From assembly GCA_947627885.1 (NCBI GenBank), contig CANQXP010000005.1, forward strand, positions 1 through 64,000: 64,000 nt of DNA, written 5' to 3'. The number at the start of each line of letters is the position of its first letter. The first letter of the stretch is position 1. The stretch comes from an uncultured Rikenella sp. Lineage in GTDB: Bacteria; Bacteroidota; Bacteroidia; Bacteroidales; Rikenellaceae. A program made the translations under genes and the position numbers. Below are positions 25,537-34,800 of the stretch, one piece after another. The notes beneath the pieces are model-generated. The model was given only the letters and a program-made list of their open reading frames with translations, ran no database searches and was not told the DNA's origin.

Positions 25537-26643
25537 CTATTTGACCTCGTCGAAATATTTTACGAACTTCCAATGCGGCGAGGATACGCAGATGCGGGCG
25601 AATTTCGACGCCTTTTCCTTCTGGCTTTTGGTGAAGAACGACAGCGAAACGCTACCGATACGGTGTGCCAGAAGCTCTTCTTCCGTGCGGTTCACCACCA
25701 CGAAAATCCCCGTCGGCGTGCTCGCGTGGTAATATTCTTCCGCCAGTAGGCCGCGCTGCTTCAGGTATTCGATATTGAGGGCAATATCGCGCGCCGTGGC
25801 CGCTTTAAAGTCGTTGGCCGCCTTGATCCCTTCGGGAGCTGTCAGAAGCCGTAAAATAAGCTGCTGCGCGAACGCATTGACGCCGTTGGTGCAATACATC
25901 AGACGGATCTCCAGTTCATCGTGCAGTTCTTTATTTGTAGTGTGGATAAATCCGAGGCGCTGGCCGCTAAGCCCCACCGACTTGCTGAAACTTTCGGTAA
26001 TGACCACATTCTCCAGCTCCATCAGCCGTTGGTAATAGTTATCCGTCCGGTCATAGAAGATACGGCGGTACGGGCTGTCGAAGAAGACCACGATCCCCGC
26101 GTCGTTGAGTTTTTTAATCAGCGCGAACTGTTGGTCGTCATCGTATTTCTCTCCCAGCGGGTTCCCTGGGTCGCAGATCAGCACTGCGTTCCCCTTCAGT
26201 TCCGGGATCATACCTTCCAGGTCGCTTTGGGCCATGTATTCCGCATTGCCGATCCCCCGCACCGTCAGCATCTGGAAATAGCACCCCCAGTAATAGACCG
26301 GCAGGTAAAGCTTGCCCATTCCGACGGTCTGGACCACCAGGTCGAGGGCGTTCATTCCCCCCGCCGAGATCAGGATATTGTCCGGTGAAGATTTCCCGCC
26401 GAAATACTCCTCGTTGATCGCCTGGCGCAGCGCCGGGAAACCCGGTCCCGGAGGATAGACCTGGATGTCGTTCGAATTGAAATCCATGTTCTTCACTACT
26501 TCGCTCAGGTCGATATTGACCACTGCGTTGACGCCGCGGTTCAGCGGCAGGTACTCCTGCCCCGTCTCGGCGGTCAATTTCTTGAGTTTCTCGCCGATCT
26601 GCACGATCTTGGACAGGGCGGCTCCGCTTTTGTTGATCTCCAT
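25537..26643 (-). CDS. class I/II PLP-dependent aminotransferase
   Basis: 368 residues with the fold-type I pattern: YPPGPGFPALRQAI near the N-terminus, the Asn in CDPGNPLG (about N161), the Asp in FFDSPYRRIF (about D189), the Schiff-base Lys in ESFSKSVGLSGQRLGF (about K221) and the phosphate-binding Arg in the same motif. It is cytoplasmic and transfers amino groups between amino acids and keto acids; the substrate cannot be told from sequence alone. It lies inside the predicted invertible segment, pointing against the silent susCD pair, with its own terminator. A -7-like TACTTTG (one base short of consensus) is near 26690. Confidence 0.88.
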   Translation of the reverse strand: MEINKSGAALSKIVQIGEKLKKLTAETGQEYLPLNRGVNAVVNIDLSEVVKNMDFNSNDIQVYPPGPGFPALRQAINEEYFGGKSSPDNILISAGGMNALDLVVQTVGMGKLYLPVYYWGCYFQMLTVRGIGNAEYMAQSDLEGMIPELKGNAVLICDPGNPLGEKYDDDQQFALIKKLNDAGIVVFFDSPYRRIFYDRTDNYYQRLMELENVVITESFSKSVGLSGQRLGFIHTTNKELHDELEIRLMYCTNGVNAFAQQLILRLLTAPEGIKAANDFKAATARDIALNIEYLKQRGLLAEEYYHASTPTGIFVVVNRTEEELLAHRIGSVSLSFFTKSQKEKASKFARICVSSPHWKFVKYFDEVK

Positions 26644-26947
26644 GCTTTTATGCTTTACGGATATTGTTTTTCGGTCTTACTGTTTGCAAAGTAACACTTT
26701 TTCCGCCATTCGCCGGATAGAGGAAAGGCGGGAATTTACCATTTTGTTAAGAATATCCCTGAATTGTTAGATTTTGAATTTTCTTTGACATCCGGCCCGC
26801 ATCATACAGATCCCGAAAACACTTTTCTTGGAACGCTTTTTGTCTTAATTTACCGTAAAAAAGGACAGGAATCAGCCCTCGCTAACGGTTTCAGACCGGA
26901 AATATGGGCAACGGCTCCAATTTCTGCCATTAAATAACAGGGATATT
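26644..26947. other. 304-base divergent spacer, AT-rich, no gene seen
   Basis: Separates the aminotransferase and BACON lipoprotein genes, so both promoters should lie here. I see only imperfect -7-like sequences (TACTTTG on the minus strand near 26690; TAGATTTTG on the plus strand near 26768), no long hairpin and no plausible coding frame. Confidence 0.5.
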
Positions 26948-28402
26948 ATGAATATCAGGACATACTTGCTCTGGGCTTCCCTTTTACTGGCCGCTTGCAG
27001 CAAAACCATAGACCCGACGCCGGTGGAAGTGACCTTAGATATTCCGGAGATCACGTTGCCGGAAAGCACTGGAGGCGAACAGACCGCTACCGCAACCTTC
27101 ACGACCACAGCTCCGTGGAGCGTGGAGACCTCCGATACCAAAGCCGTTCCGGGGTGGATCGGCGTATCGCCCCTCGGCGGCAATCCGGGCATGGTGACCC
27201 TGACGGTCACGGCGGAAGAGAACGACTCGCCCAATGAACGAACGGCCTATATCTACATACGGACGGGCGGGATTACGAAGAGCATCGCCGTCACCCAGAA
27301 AGGCGACGGAACGCTGCCGCAAGGTCAGTCGATCTACGAAGTGGGCCCGGTACGGGATACGGTCACCGTCAAGCTGAGGAGCGGTAAGGATTATCGGGTG
27401 GATATTCGGCAGGGCAGCGACTGGATAATGCCAAGGTACATTTCGAAGGGAGAGAAGTTCGATTCCCTGGCCTTTTTCCTGGCGGTGAACCATACGATGG
27501 AGGACCGCACGGCACAGATACGGATCAGCGATCCGAAAAGCGGTTACGAATCCGGCCTGACGATCCTGCAACCGTCGGCGGCGCTGGATATCCACCTCGA
27601 TCTGGGGCGCGTCCTGCTGCCTACCGGCGGGGTCGGCTCCGATGCGGCGGCAGAATGGGTGGACAGCCTGTTCGTGGCGGGTTTCGACAACGGCGGCAAC
27701 CTGCTTTTTACCCGCAGCATCCCACAGGTGACGGAACAGTCGCTCCGTTTCCGCGTATTGCCTCCCGATGCTTTTATCCGGAATTTCTATCCTTCGGCCC
27801 GGATTTACGTGGTGGCGAACAGTTCGGACGTTTTGGGGGGCTTTTCCGGCACAGAAACGGAGTTCGTGAACCGCAAAGACACCGCCGCTACGAAACTGTT
27901 CGGCTCGGATGGCGTGCAGCCGCCGCTCACCGCGCAGGTGTCCGGCGATCTCCGGTTCGGAAATAACGATGTGGCGGTCAACCTGGCCCATGTGACTGCG
28001 CTGGTGACGTTCAAAGTCTTTTTCGATCCGGAGTGGGATGCAACGCCGGCCATAGACCACCTGAGTATCGGAGGATTCAGCAGCTGGGGCTACCTGTTCA
28101 CGGCGGCGAGCGACGGGCAGGAGCCTCCCAGGGCCACGGCGTTCAACCCGACTGTAGAGCCTAACGGGAGTAACCGGTACTTGTTCTACGCTTACGAAGA
28201 TAGCCGGTTGGTACTGACTGTCCGGGCCGGCGGGCGGTATTACCAGGGTGTGGCGCCGGACATTCTAAAAAGGGGGTACAAGTACACCTTCAATATGCGG
28301 TTGTGCGAAGATGGGAATTGCAAGCCGTCCTCCGAGACGGGCCAACTGACCAAAGCAGTGGCCGACCGGGAGATGACGGTCTATATGAAGCCCCTTGAAT
28401 AA
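26948..28402 (+). CDS. BACON-domain surface lipoprotein
   Basis: 484 residues. The signal peptide with lipobox (LLWASLLLAACSK) predicts a lipid-anchored exported protein. About residues 30-118 form a BACON domain (PESTGGEQTATATFTTTAPW, WIGVSPLGGNPG, SIAVTQKG), and about 125-210 look like a second one (KSGYESGLTILQPS). The remaining C-terminal half is beta-rich, with features reminiscent of fimbrillin-like or Mfa2-like folds (DLRFGNNDVAVNLAHVTALVTF), but I cannot name it. BACON domains are usually carbohydrate- or mucin-binding spacers. It is inside the predicted invertible segment and is not cotranscribed with either susCD pair. Confidence 0.75.
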   Translation: MNIRTYLLWASLLLAACSKTIDPTPVEVTLDIPEITLPESTGGEQTATATFTTTAPWSVETSDTKAVPGWIGVSPLGGNPGMVTLTVTAEENDSPNERTAYIYIRTGGITKSIAVTQKGDGTLPQGQSIYEVGPVRDTVTVKLRSGKDYRVDIRQGSDWIMPRYISKGEKFDSLAFFLAVNHTMEDRTAQIRISDPKSGYESGLTILQPSAALDIHLDLGRVLLPTGGVGSDAAAEWVDSLFVAGFDNGGNLLFTRSIPQVTEQSLRFRVLPPDAFIRNFYPSARIYVVANSSDVLGGFSGTETEFVNRKDTAATKLFGSDGVQPPLTAQVSGDLRFGNNDVAVNLAHVTALVTFKVFFDPEWDATPAIDHLSIGGFSSWGYLFTAASDGQEPPRATAFNPTVEPNGSNRYLFYAYEDSRLVLTVRAGGRYYQGVAPDILKRGYKYTFNMRLCEDGNCKPSSETGQLTKAVADREMTVYMKPLE

Positions 28403-28403
28403 A

Positions 28404-28440
28404 GGAACGGGCCTCCTGCCCGAAGCAGGAGGCCCGTTCC
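28404..28440. terminator. bidirectional hairpin between the BACON gene and fabI
   Basis: GGAACGGGCCTCCTGC pairs with GCAGGAGGCCCGTTCC (16 bp) around CCGAA. There is no strong T-run on either side. Its place between convergent genes supports shared use. Confidence 0.75.
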
Positions 28441-28463
28441 CGATAATAAGGCGCAGGAACCGG

Positions 28464-29345
28464 CTATTTGCCGTGTTTCACATCGAGGAATTCCATGTTT
28501 TTCTCTTCGTATTCCTTAAGCTCCTCTTCGAGGTTCTTCCCGTAGAGTTTCATTGCCCGCCGGCTCATCCCCATGCTGGAGAAACCGCCGTCGTGGAAAA
28601 GATTCTGCATTGTCACTTTGCGGGTCAGGTCGCTGAACAGGGTCAGCACATAGTTGGCGCAATCCAAGGCCGTGGCATTCCCCAGCGGCGACATCCGCTG
28701 TGCGAAGTCCATCAGGTGGTCGAGGCCCATAACGCCGCTCCCGGCCGTGGTCGGCGTCGGCGACTGCGATACGGTATTGACGCGGATCTTCTTCTCACGC
28801 CCGTAGATATACCCGAACGAGCGGGCGATCGACTCCAGCAGCGCTTTGGCGTCGGCCATGTCGTTATAACCGTACAGGGTGCGCTGGGCGGCGATATAAG
28901 AGAGCGCCACGATCGACCCCCATTCGTTCAGGGCGTCTTTCTTGCGGGCCACCTGCATCACTTTGTGGAACGAGATGGCGGAAATATCCAGCGTTTTCAT
29001 CAGGAAGCCGTAATCGAGGTCGTCGTAGGTGCGGCCTTTGCGTACGTTAGGCGACATCCCGATGGAGTGGAGGATGAAGTCGAACTTTCCGCCGAAATGC
29101 TCCATCGTTTTGTCGATCAGGTTTTCCAGGTCTTCGACGCTGGTGGCATCGGCGGGAACGAATATGGTATTGAGTTTTTCGGCCAGATCCGCGGTGCCGC
29201 CCATGCGGGCGGCCATAGCCGTATTGGTCAGCACGACTTCCGCCCCCTCTTCCACGGCGCGTTCGGCCACCTGCCAGGCGATGGATTTGTCGTTGAGCGC
29301 CCCGAAGATCAGGCCTTTTTTACCTTTCAGAAGATTGTAAGACAT
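28464..29345 (-). CDS. fabI: enoyl-ACP reductase FabI
   Basis: 293 residues. The NADH-binding start GLIFGALNDKSIAWQVA, HSIGMSP, and the FabI-specific catalytic set Tyr150, Tyr160 and Lys167 (LSYIAAQRTLYGYNDMADAK) are present. It catalyses the last reduction of each fatty-acid elongation cycle in the cytoplasm and is usually essential when it is the only enoyl reductase. The C-terminus is extended by about 30 charged residues (NLEEELKEYEEKN), as in other Bacteroidota. It lies in the middle of the predicted invertible segment, with its own promoter, so inversion should not disrupt it. Confidence 0.96.
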   Translation of the reverse strand: MSYNLLKGKKGLIFGALNDKSIAWQVAERAVEEGAEVVLTNTAMAARMGGTADLAEKLNTIFVPADATSVEDLENLIDKTMEHFGGKFDFILHSIGMSPNVRKGRTYDDLDYGFLMKTLDISAISFHKVMQVARKKDALNEWGSIVALSYIAAQRTLYGYNDMADAKALLESIARSFGYIYGREKKIRVNTVSQSPTPTTAGSGVMGLDHLMDFAQRMSPLGNATALDCANYVLTLFSDLTRKVTMQNLFHDGGFSSMGMSRRAMKLYGKNLEEELKEYEEKNMEFLDVKHGK

Positions 29346-29371
29346 TCTGTTCAGTTATTTAAAAATTTTTA

Positions 29372-29379
29372 CAAAGTTA
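29372..29379 (-). promoter_or_regulatory. -7 box for fabI
   Basis: The minus strand reads TAACTTTG, matching TAnnTTTG, 27 bases before the fabI ATG. Confidence 0.6.
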
Positions 29380-29453
29380 GTGATTTTCCCGTAATTCCGT
29401 TACTGCGGCCGATCTTTGCTATACGGTTGTGGCGTATCCGATCCCTACGGATA

Positions 29454-29518
29454 ACAAAAAAGGCCCCCGGACGCGGCATAAGATCTGAGCGATCAGCATA
29501 TGCCGGCCCGGGGGCCTT
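29454..29518 (-). terminator. terminator of the active susCD operon
   Basis: AAGGCCCCCGG (29460-29470) pairs with CCGGGGGCCTT (29508-29518), with a further inner pairing GCGGCAT/ATGCCGG. On the minus strand TTTTTTG follows. A weaker hairpin (CCGCCGGGAG/CTCCCTGGCGG) lies closer to the susD stop. Confidence 0.85.
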
Positions 29519-29643
29519 CCCGGTCAGATTTCTCCCAAGACTACTAACACCACGAGAGAACCGGGTTGAGACGATAAAATACAACTAACCAATAATTCCC
29601 CGCCGGGAGCACACTCCCTGGCGGAGAATATCTTCGATACGTT

Positions 29644-31785
29644 TTACAAACCTTGCTTATCCCAGAAGATACGCCCGGTAGTCTGGTTGTAGGTCGCTCC
29701 GTAGTTCGGTTGCTTGAGCAACTCGTCACGGATGGCGTTCCAGTTGTCGTTGTTGGCGGCTTCGGCTGACGGCAGGTTGCCGCGGCGCGGCCATTCCAGC
29801 GCTTCCTCAGACGTTTCGGTGTAAGGACGAACCCAGTAGAGGCCGCTCGGACGGTCTGCCGGAGTCGCTACGTCTTTGATCTTCGGATAGCCGGTAACGC
29901 GCCACCAGTCCCACATCTTGATCGGCTGCTTGTAAGCGTAGATCCACATCTGGCCGACGATCGCTTCGTTCTTGTCCGTTGCGTTGGCCAAAGCCTGTGC
30001 GCTGACATAGGCGGAGATCTTGTCGGTGATGCTGTAAACGCCGTTGTCGTTGATACCGGTGACTTTCGGGTTGATGGTGATCGTCTGATCGGTACTTTCG
30101 TTGTAATAGGTATAAGCCGTGTTGGTGGCTACCTGCACCCCGTAGCGGATGGCGTCGCCCTGGAGCTCTTCCATGGCTGCCGTAACGCCGTCTGCGTACC
30201 ATGTATCGGCCGACTGACCGGTGGTTTCACCGTTTTGGGTCAGGTAGGCCATCATGAAGCAGAACTCAGGATAGGTATAGAGCGGTTGGCGGTAGAACTT
30301 GTTCGAGTTGCTCACCGGGCCGTCATAGCCGTTGTTACCGCTGGCCCCGGCATTGTCGCCGAACACTTTACCGCCGCTGGCGATGAAATAACGGCCCTGC
30401 GGACGACAGGCTACCGAGATGGTGAACGTAGTGTCCGGATTGTAAACCGTCCAGGTCGCCGGATAATCTTCCGATACGGTACCTACGTTGTTGACCGTCC
30501 ACGGACCCAGGGTCTTGTTGCCTTCCGTGTCGCCCGGTTTGTAGTTCGGGTGGTAGAAACGGAACGTGAAGGTACGCTGGCCCCAGAACATCTCCGGACC
30601 GCTCTTGTCATAATCCTTCGGGCTGGGCGACTGGCCCTGGTATGCCATCATCGGGTCGGCCTGGAAGTCGAGGACATCGCCCCAGTTCTTCTGGCTCCAG
30701 GTTTTCGTTTCACTGTCGTAAACCCACTGCATTTGCAGGGAGTCCGGGAAGTAATTGGCCATCCACTGCATTCCGGTGTTGGCTGCATACAGGCCGTTGG
30801 CACGTGCCAGGAGCGGCAGGCGCGGGTCGTCCAGGTATTTCAGGTAGCTGATGAAGTTATCCGTTACCGAGTAGTTCAGGCTGATATTCGAACTACCGTC
30901 CGAATTGTAAATACCGCTGTTGTCGCTGGCGCCGTTCAGGTAAGCGAAGGCACCGTCCTCGGCGCTTTCAAACCAGCCCGAAGCCTTGGTGGCGGTCAGT
31001 ACCTGGTTGAAGCGTGCCGCATCGGCCGCCTTCATGATCCAGGCCATGTACAGGCGGTAGGAGTTGGCGAACTTCTTCCATTTGGCACGCTGCTGGTCAT
31101 AGTTACCCAGAGCGTTCGGAGCGCCTTCGTCAGGGTTCACCGTATAACCGTAAATCGGGTCGTAAACGCCGAGTTCGACCGTGGTCTCATTGGCCGGAGC
31201 TTCGAGTACGGCGATGTAACCTGCCAACTCGTCGTCCAGCGATTCGTACACCTCGTTCGAGAAGAGGTCGTATTTCGGCAGGGTGATCCCTTCGGTGATA
31301 GCCTTGAAAGCCTGGCTGTAAACAGCCGCACCGTAGTTCTGGAACACACGGAAAGCTTCGTAGACTTTCATGATACCGGCAATGGCGCGCAGGTCCTGGT
31401 ATCTCTGCTGCTGGGCCGCATCCGTGATGTTATGGTCGATGTAGTCCTGCAGCAGGGTCATTTTGTAACCCACGTCGTACAGCCAGGAGTAGTAGTTGCT
31501 GATCGTTGCCGGCGAGGTGTAGCTGCTGCTCACCGGGTTGCAGTACTGTCCGGCCGAAGCGCCGCTGTAGTACACGAAGTACTGCATCTTCACGCCGTCG
31601 TTCTGGGTGGCGTTCTCGATCGACCCTCGCGTATTGTCCAGGTTGGCAGTCCCGTTCAGGAACATATACCGCGGGTCGGTTTCCCCGATCGTGTTAGGGT
31701 TGGAGTTCAACTCGCGCATCTTGTCTTTACAACCGACAAGCGCGAGCGCCGCCAAACCTCCGATTAGATATTTCGTTATTTTCAT
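29644..31785 (-). CDS. SusD/RagB-type nutrient-binding outer-membrane lipoprotein, active pair
   Basis: 713 residues. The lipobox is ALALVGCKDK (Cys about 19) and the mature start GCKDKMRELNSNP matches the other SusD closely. The helical core includes RYQDLRAIAGIMKVYEAFRVFQNYGAAVYSQAF, aligned to the same region of the silent partner; the rest diverges, as expected for different ligands. It would act at the cell surface with the SusC encoded 25 bases upstream. A terminator lies about 125 bases after its stop. It is inside the predicted invertible segment, so it would lose its promoter on inversion. Confidence 0.9.
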   Translation of the reverse strand: MKITKYLIGGLAALALVGCKDKMRELNSNPNTIGETDPRYMFLNGTANLDNTRGSIENATQNDGVKMQYFVYYSGASAGQYCNPVSSSYTSPATISNYYSWLYDVGYKMTLLQDYIDHNITDAAQQQRYQDLRAIAGIMKVYEAFRVFQNYGAAVYSQAFKAITEGITLPKYDLFSNEVYESLDDELAGYIAVLEAPANETTVELGVYDPIYGYTVNPDEGAPNALGNYDQQRAKWKKFANSYRLYMAWIMKAADAARFNQVLTATKASGWFESAEDGAFAYLNGASDNSGIYNSDGSSNISLNYSVTDNFISYLKYLDDPRLPLLARANGLYAANTGMQWMANYFPDSLQMQWVYDSETKTWSQKNWGDVLDFQADPMMAYQGQSPSPKDYDKSGPEMFWGQRTFTFRFYHPNYKPGDTEGNKTLGPWTVNNVGTVSEDYPATWTVYNPDTTFTISVACRPQGRYFIASGGKVFGDNAGASGNNGYDGPVSNSNKFYRQPLYTYPEFCFMMAYLTQNGETTGQSADTWYADGVTAAMEELQGDAIRYGVQVATNTAYTYYNESTDQTITINPKVTGINDNGVYSITDKISAYVSAQALANATDKNEAIVGQMWIYAYKQPIKMWDWWRVTGYPKIKDVATPADRPSGLYWVRPYTETSEEALEWPRRGNLPSAEAANNDNWNAIRDELLKQPNYGATYNQTTGRIFWDKQGL

Positions 31786-31810
31786 ATGAAAACCTGTTTT
31801 GTAATTAAAG

Positions 31811-34800
31811 TTAGAATCTGAGATTCAGGCTGAAAGAGAAGTTGCGCATGAACGGCGTGGTACTGTAGTCGTACGGCGTCAAGGCGTTGTTCGAGATAAA
31901 CGAGTCGGGGTTCGATCCGCCGTTCATCTTGTTGATGATGTAGCAAAGGTTGCGTGCCGTGAACGACAGGCGGGCGGACTGCAAACCTACGTGCTTGATC
32001 CACTTTTCCGGGAAGTTGTAGCCCAGGGTCAATTCACGCAGGGCCATGTAGGTCCCTTTGGACACCTGGTCTTCCGCATTGCCGCTGTTGTAGTACCACC
32101 AAGTCGAAGCGAGTACCGGTTGAATATACCCGGCATCAACCGCTTCACGGAAAGTCAGCCCGTTCAGGTCGACTTCCTGGCCGGTCGAGAAAGATTTGAC
32201 TTTCGTGTTACCGCCGCCGAGGTTACTGAAGACCGCATCCGGAACGATACCGTTGTAAACCACGTCGCCTTTGTAGTTGGTACGTGCCACACCGCCGTGT
32301 TCGGCATCACGCCCGTACAGCGACTGCTCGGTACCGCCCATGTTGTCCAGGTAGTTGGCTTTGATCGGCTGGATCACGGATCCGCCCGAACGGCCGTCGA
32401 TCTGGGCGTAGAAGTCCAGCGAACCGTTGCTGTTGGGCAGGTTGATCTGTACCGAAGTATTGATACCGTAAGTGAAGTCAGGTTCTACGCGGCCCAGGAT
32501 AGTGGTGATGTTCTCTTTGCCGCCCCAGTACGAAGCCTCGCTGCCATAGTAGCCCGAGATACGGCTTGCGCTCTCGTAGTAGTAAGCCAGGTTCGTGTTG
32601 GCGCCGACACTGTTCGTATTGGAGTCCGCTTTCCCTGCGATGTACAGCATGCGTTTGCCGTTGCGCGGGTCGTTCGGGTCGTTGGCGTTGTTGTAAATAG
32701 CGGTCGGGGCCTGGTAGCTGTAGTTGTTACCGGCAGTGATCACACCGAACGGGCCGTTTTCGAACGCGGTGACCTGCAGACCTGCGGAACCGTCCCACGA
32801 ATAGGTACTGATCGCGTAGTAGTTGATATCCGGGTGCAGCTCTTTGATCTTACCCCGGTTGCGCGCCCAATTGACACCGATGTTCCAGTTCACCGTACGG
32901 CTGCGGATCGGGGTTGCGTCGATCTGAAGCTCCCAACCCTGGTTCTGGATGTTACCGGCGTTGATCAGCTGTTTGCTCACACCCGATTCGGTAACGGCGT
33001 TCAGCGACAGGATCTGGTTCTTGGTGTTGGTCTTGTAGTAAGCTACGTCGACACCCAGGCGTCCGTTCAGGAAACGCAGGTCGGCACCGAATTCGATAGA
33101 GGTCTGGAGTTCAGGCTTCAGGTCGTAGTTCGGGAGGGTCGAGTAGTTCGGGGAAGCGGACAGGATATTGATGTTCTGCGGACCCCACATGGAGGATACG
33201 GAATATCCGCCTGCCCCCGATGCGGTGGAGTACGCGCCGGTACCCTTACCTACCTGGGCCCACGATGCACGCAGTTTACCGAAAGAGAGGACGTTCGGGT
33301 CGATATGGAACGTATCGGAGAATACCCACGATGCGTTCACCGACGGATAGAACACCGAGTAGTTGTCCTGGCCGTACGGGATCCACGTCGGATACAGCAG
33401 GGTAGAGAGCCAGTCGTTACGGCCGGTCACTTCCAGGTATACCTGGTCTTTCCACGAGAGGTTGACTACGCCGGCTACCCCGACGGTCATATTGTTACGC
33501 GGAGTGTAACCCACGTCGCCTGCGCCCAGGGAGATCGCGTCCTTCGAGTTCGAGAACGAGAACAGGCCCGGAGTGATCAGACCACCTTTAGTACTCTTGT
33601 TGTAAGAGGTATAGCGGGTGTTACCGTAGATTTCGGCCAGCACACGCACGTCCAGCTCAAGGTTGTCGTTGATAAAGCGGTTGTTGCTGTGCAGCTGGGC
33701 GATACCGTCGTACGAGCCGCTGGTGTTGCCGCTGATAGCATACTGACCCTGATTGATATACCCGGCGTTTTTCGTCTCGGTGAAGACCTGCCAGTTGTTG
33801 TAGCTGATGCTGACGTTGGCATCCAGCCAATCGGTGAACTGAGCGCTCAGGCCCAACTGGGCGATAAGGGTCTGTTCGTTACGGTTCAGGTTGTTTTCGT
33901 ATAATTCTGCGATTCGGTTGTTGACGGTCGAAAGCGAAGAGGTCCCGTAGGTCTCGTGGGTCACGTCATTGATATAGTGATCCTTGTACCATTGCAGGTC
34001 GGTGCTCCGGTTGGCGTAGTAACCGCCCACGAGCATGGCCGTCACGGTACCCCATGAACCGCCGATCGTAGAGTTCGGGTTCTTGGTATCCGAATTCGAG
34101 TACTGAACCGACAGGTTGGTCGAGAGGATGTCGTTGATCTTACCGGTCGTGTTGAAGTTGATCGAGTGGCGGCTGAAAGAGTTGTTCGGCATGTTACCGT
34201 CGCCGTTCATATAACCGTACGACAGACGGTAGGTTGCTTTTTCCGAACCGCCGGTCAGCGCAACGCTTACGTTGTCGTAGCTGGTGTTCTGGTAGAAAGC
34301 CTTCCAAGCGTTCGGATAGGTCTCGTAGTTGCTCAGCGGGTTGTCGATACCGTCCGGAGCATAGTACTTGTAGAACTGATACAGTTGCTGGCCCTGCATC
34401 GAAGCGACCGACGGGCCCCACGAAGCCGCCGTATAACCGTTGCGGGTATACTGCTGGCCTTCGATCACGCCGCCTTCGTAGCCGCTGCCCGGCGCCCCCA
34501 TACCGTATTCGTTCTGGAGCGGGGTGGCGAAGTCGTAGAGCGAACCCCATTCATGGGTGTAGTTCACTTCCACGCCGATCCCTTTGCGGGCCTTACCGCC
34601 TTTGGTGGTGATCACGATGGCGCCGTTGGCTCCACGGGCACCGTACAGCGAGGTAGCGGCCGCACCTTTCAGCACCGTGACGCTTTCGTAGTCGTCCGGG
34701 TTCAGGTTCTTCAGCTGGTTACCGTAAATGGTACCGTCGGTGTTACGGAAGTTGGTGCCTGCAGACTGCTGTTCGTACTCCATGATGATCCCGTCGATCA

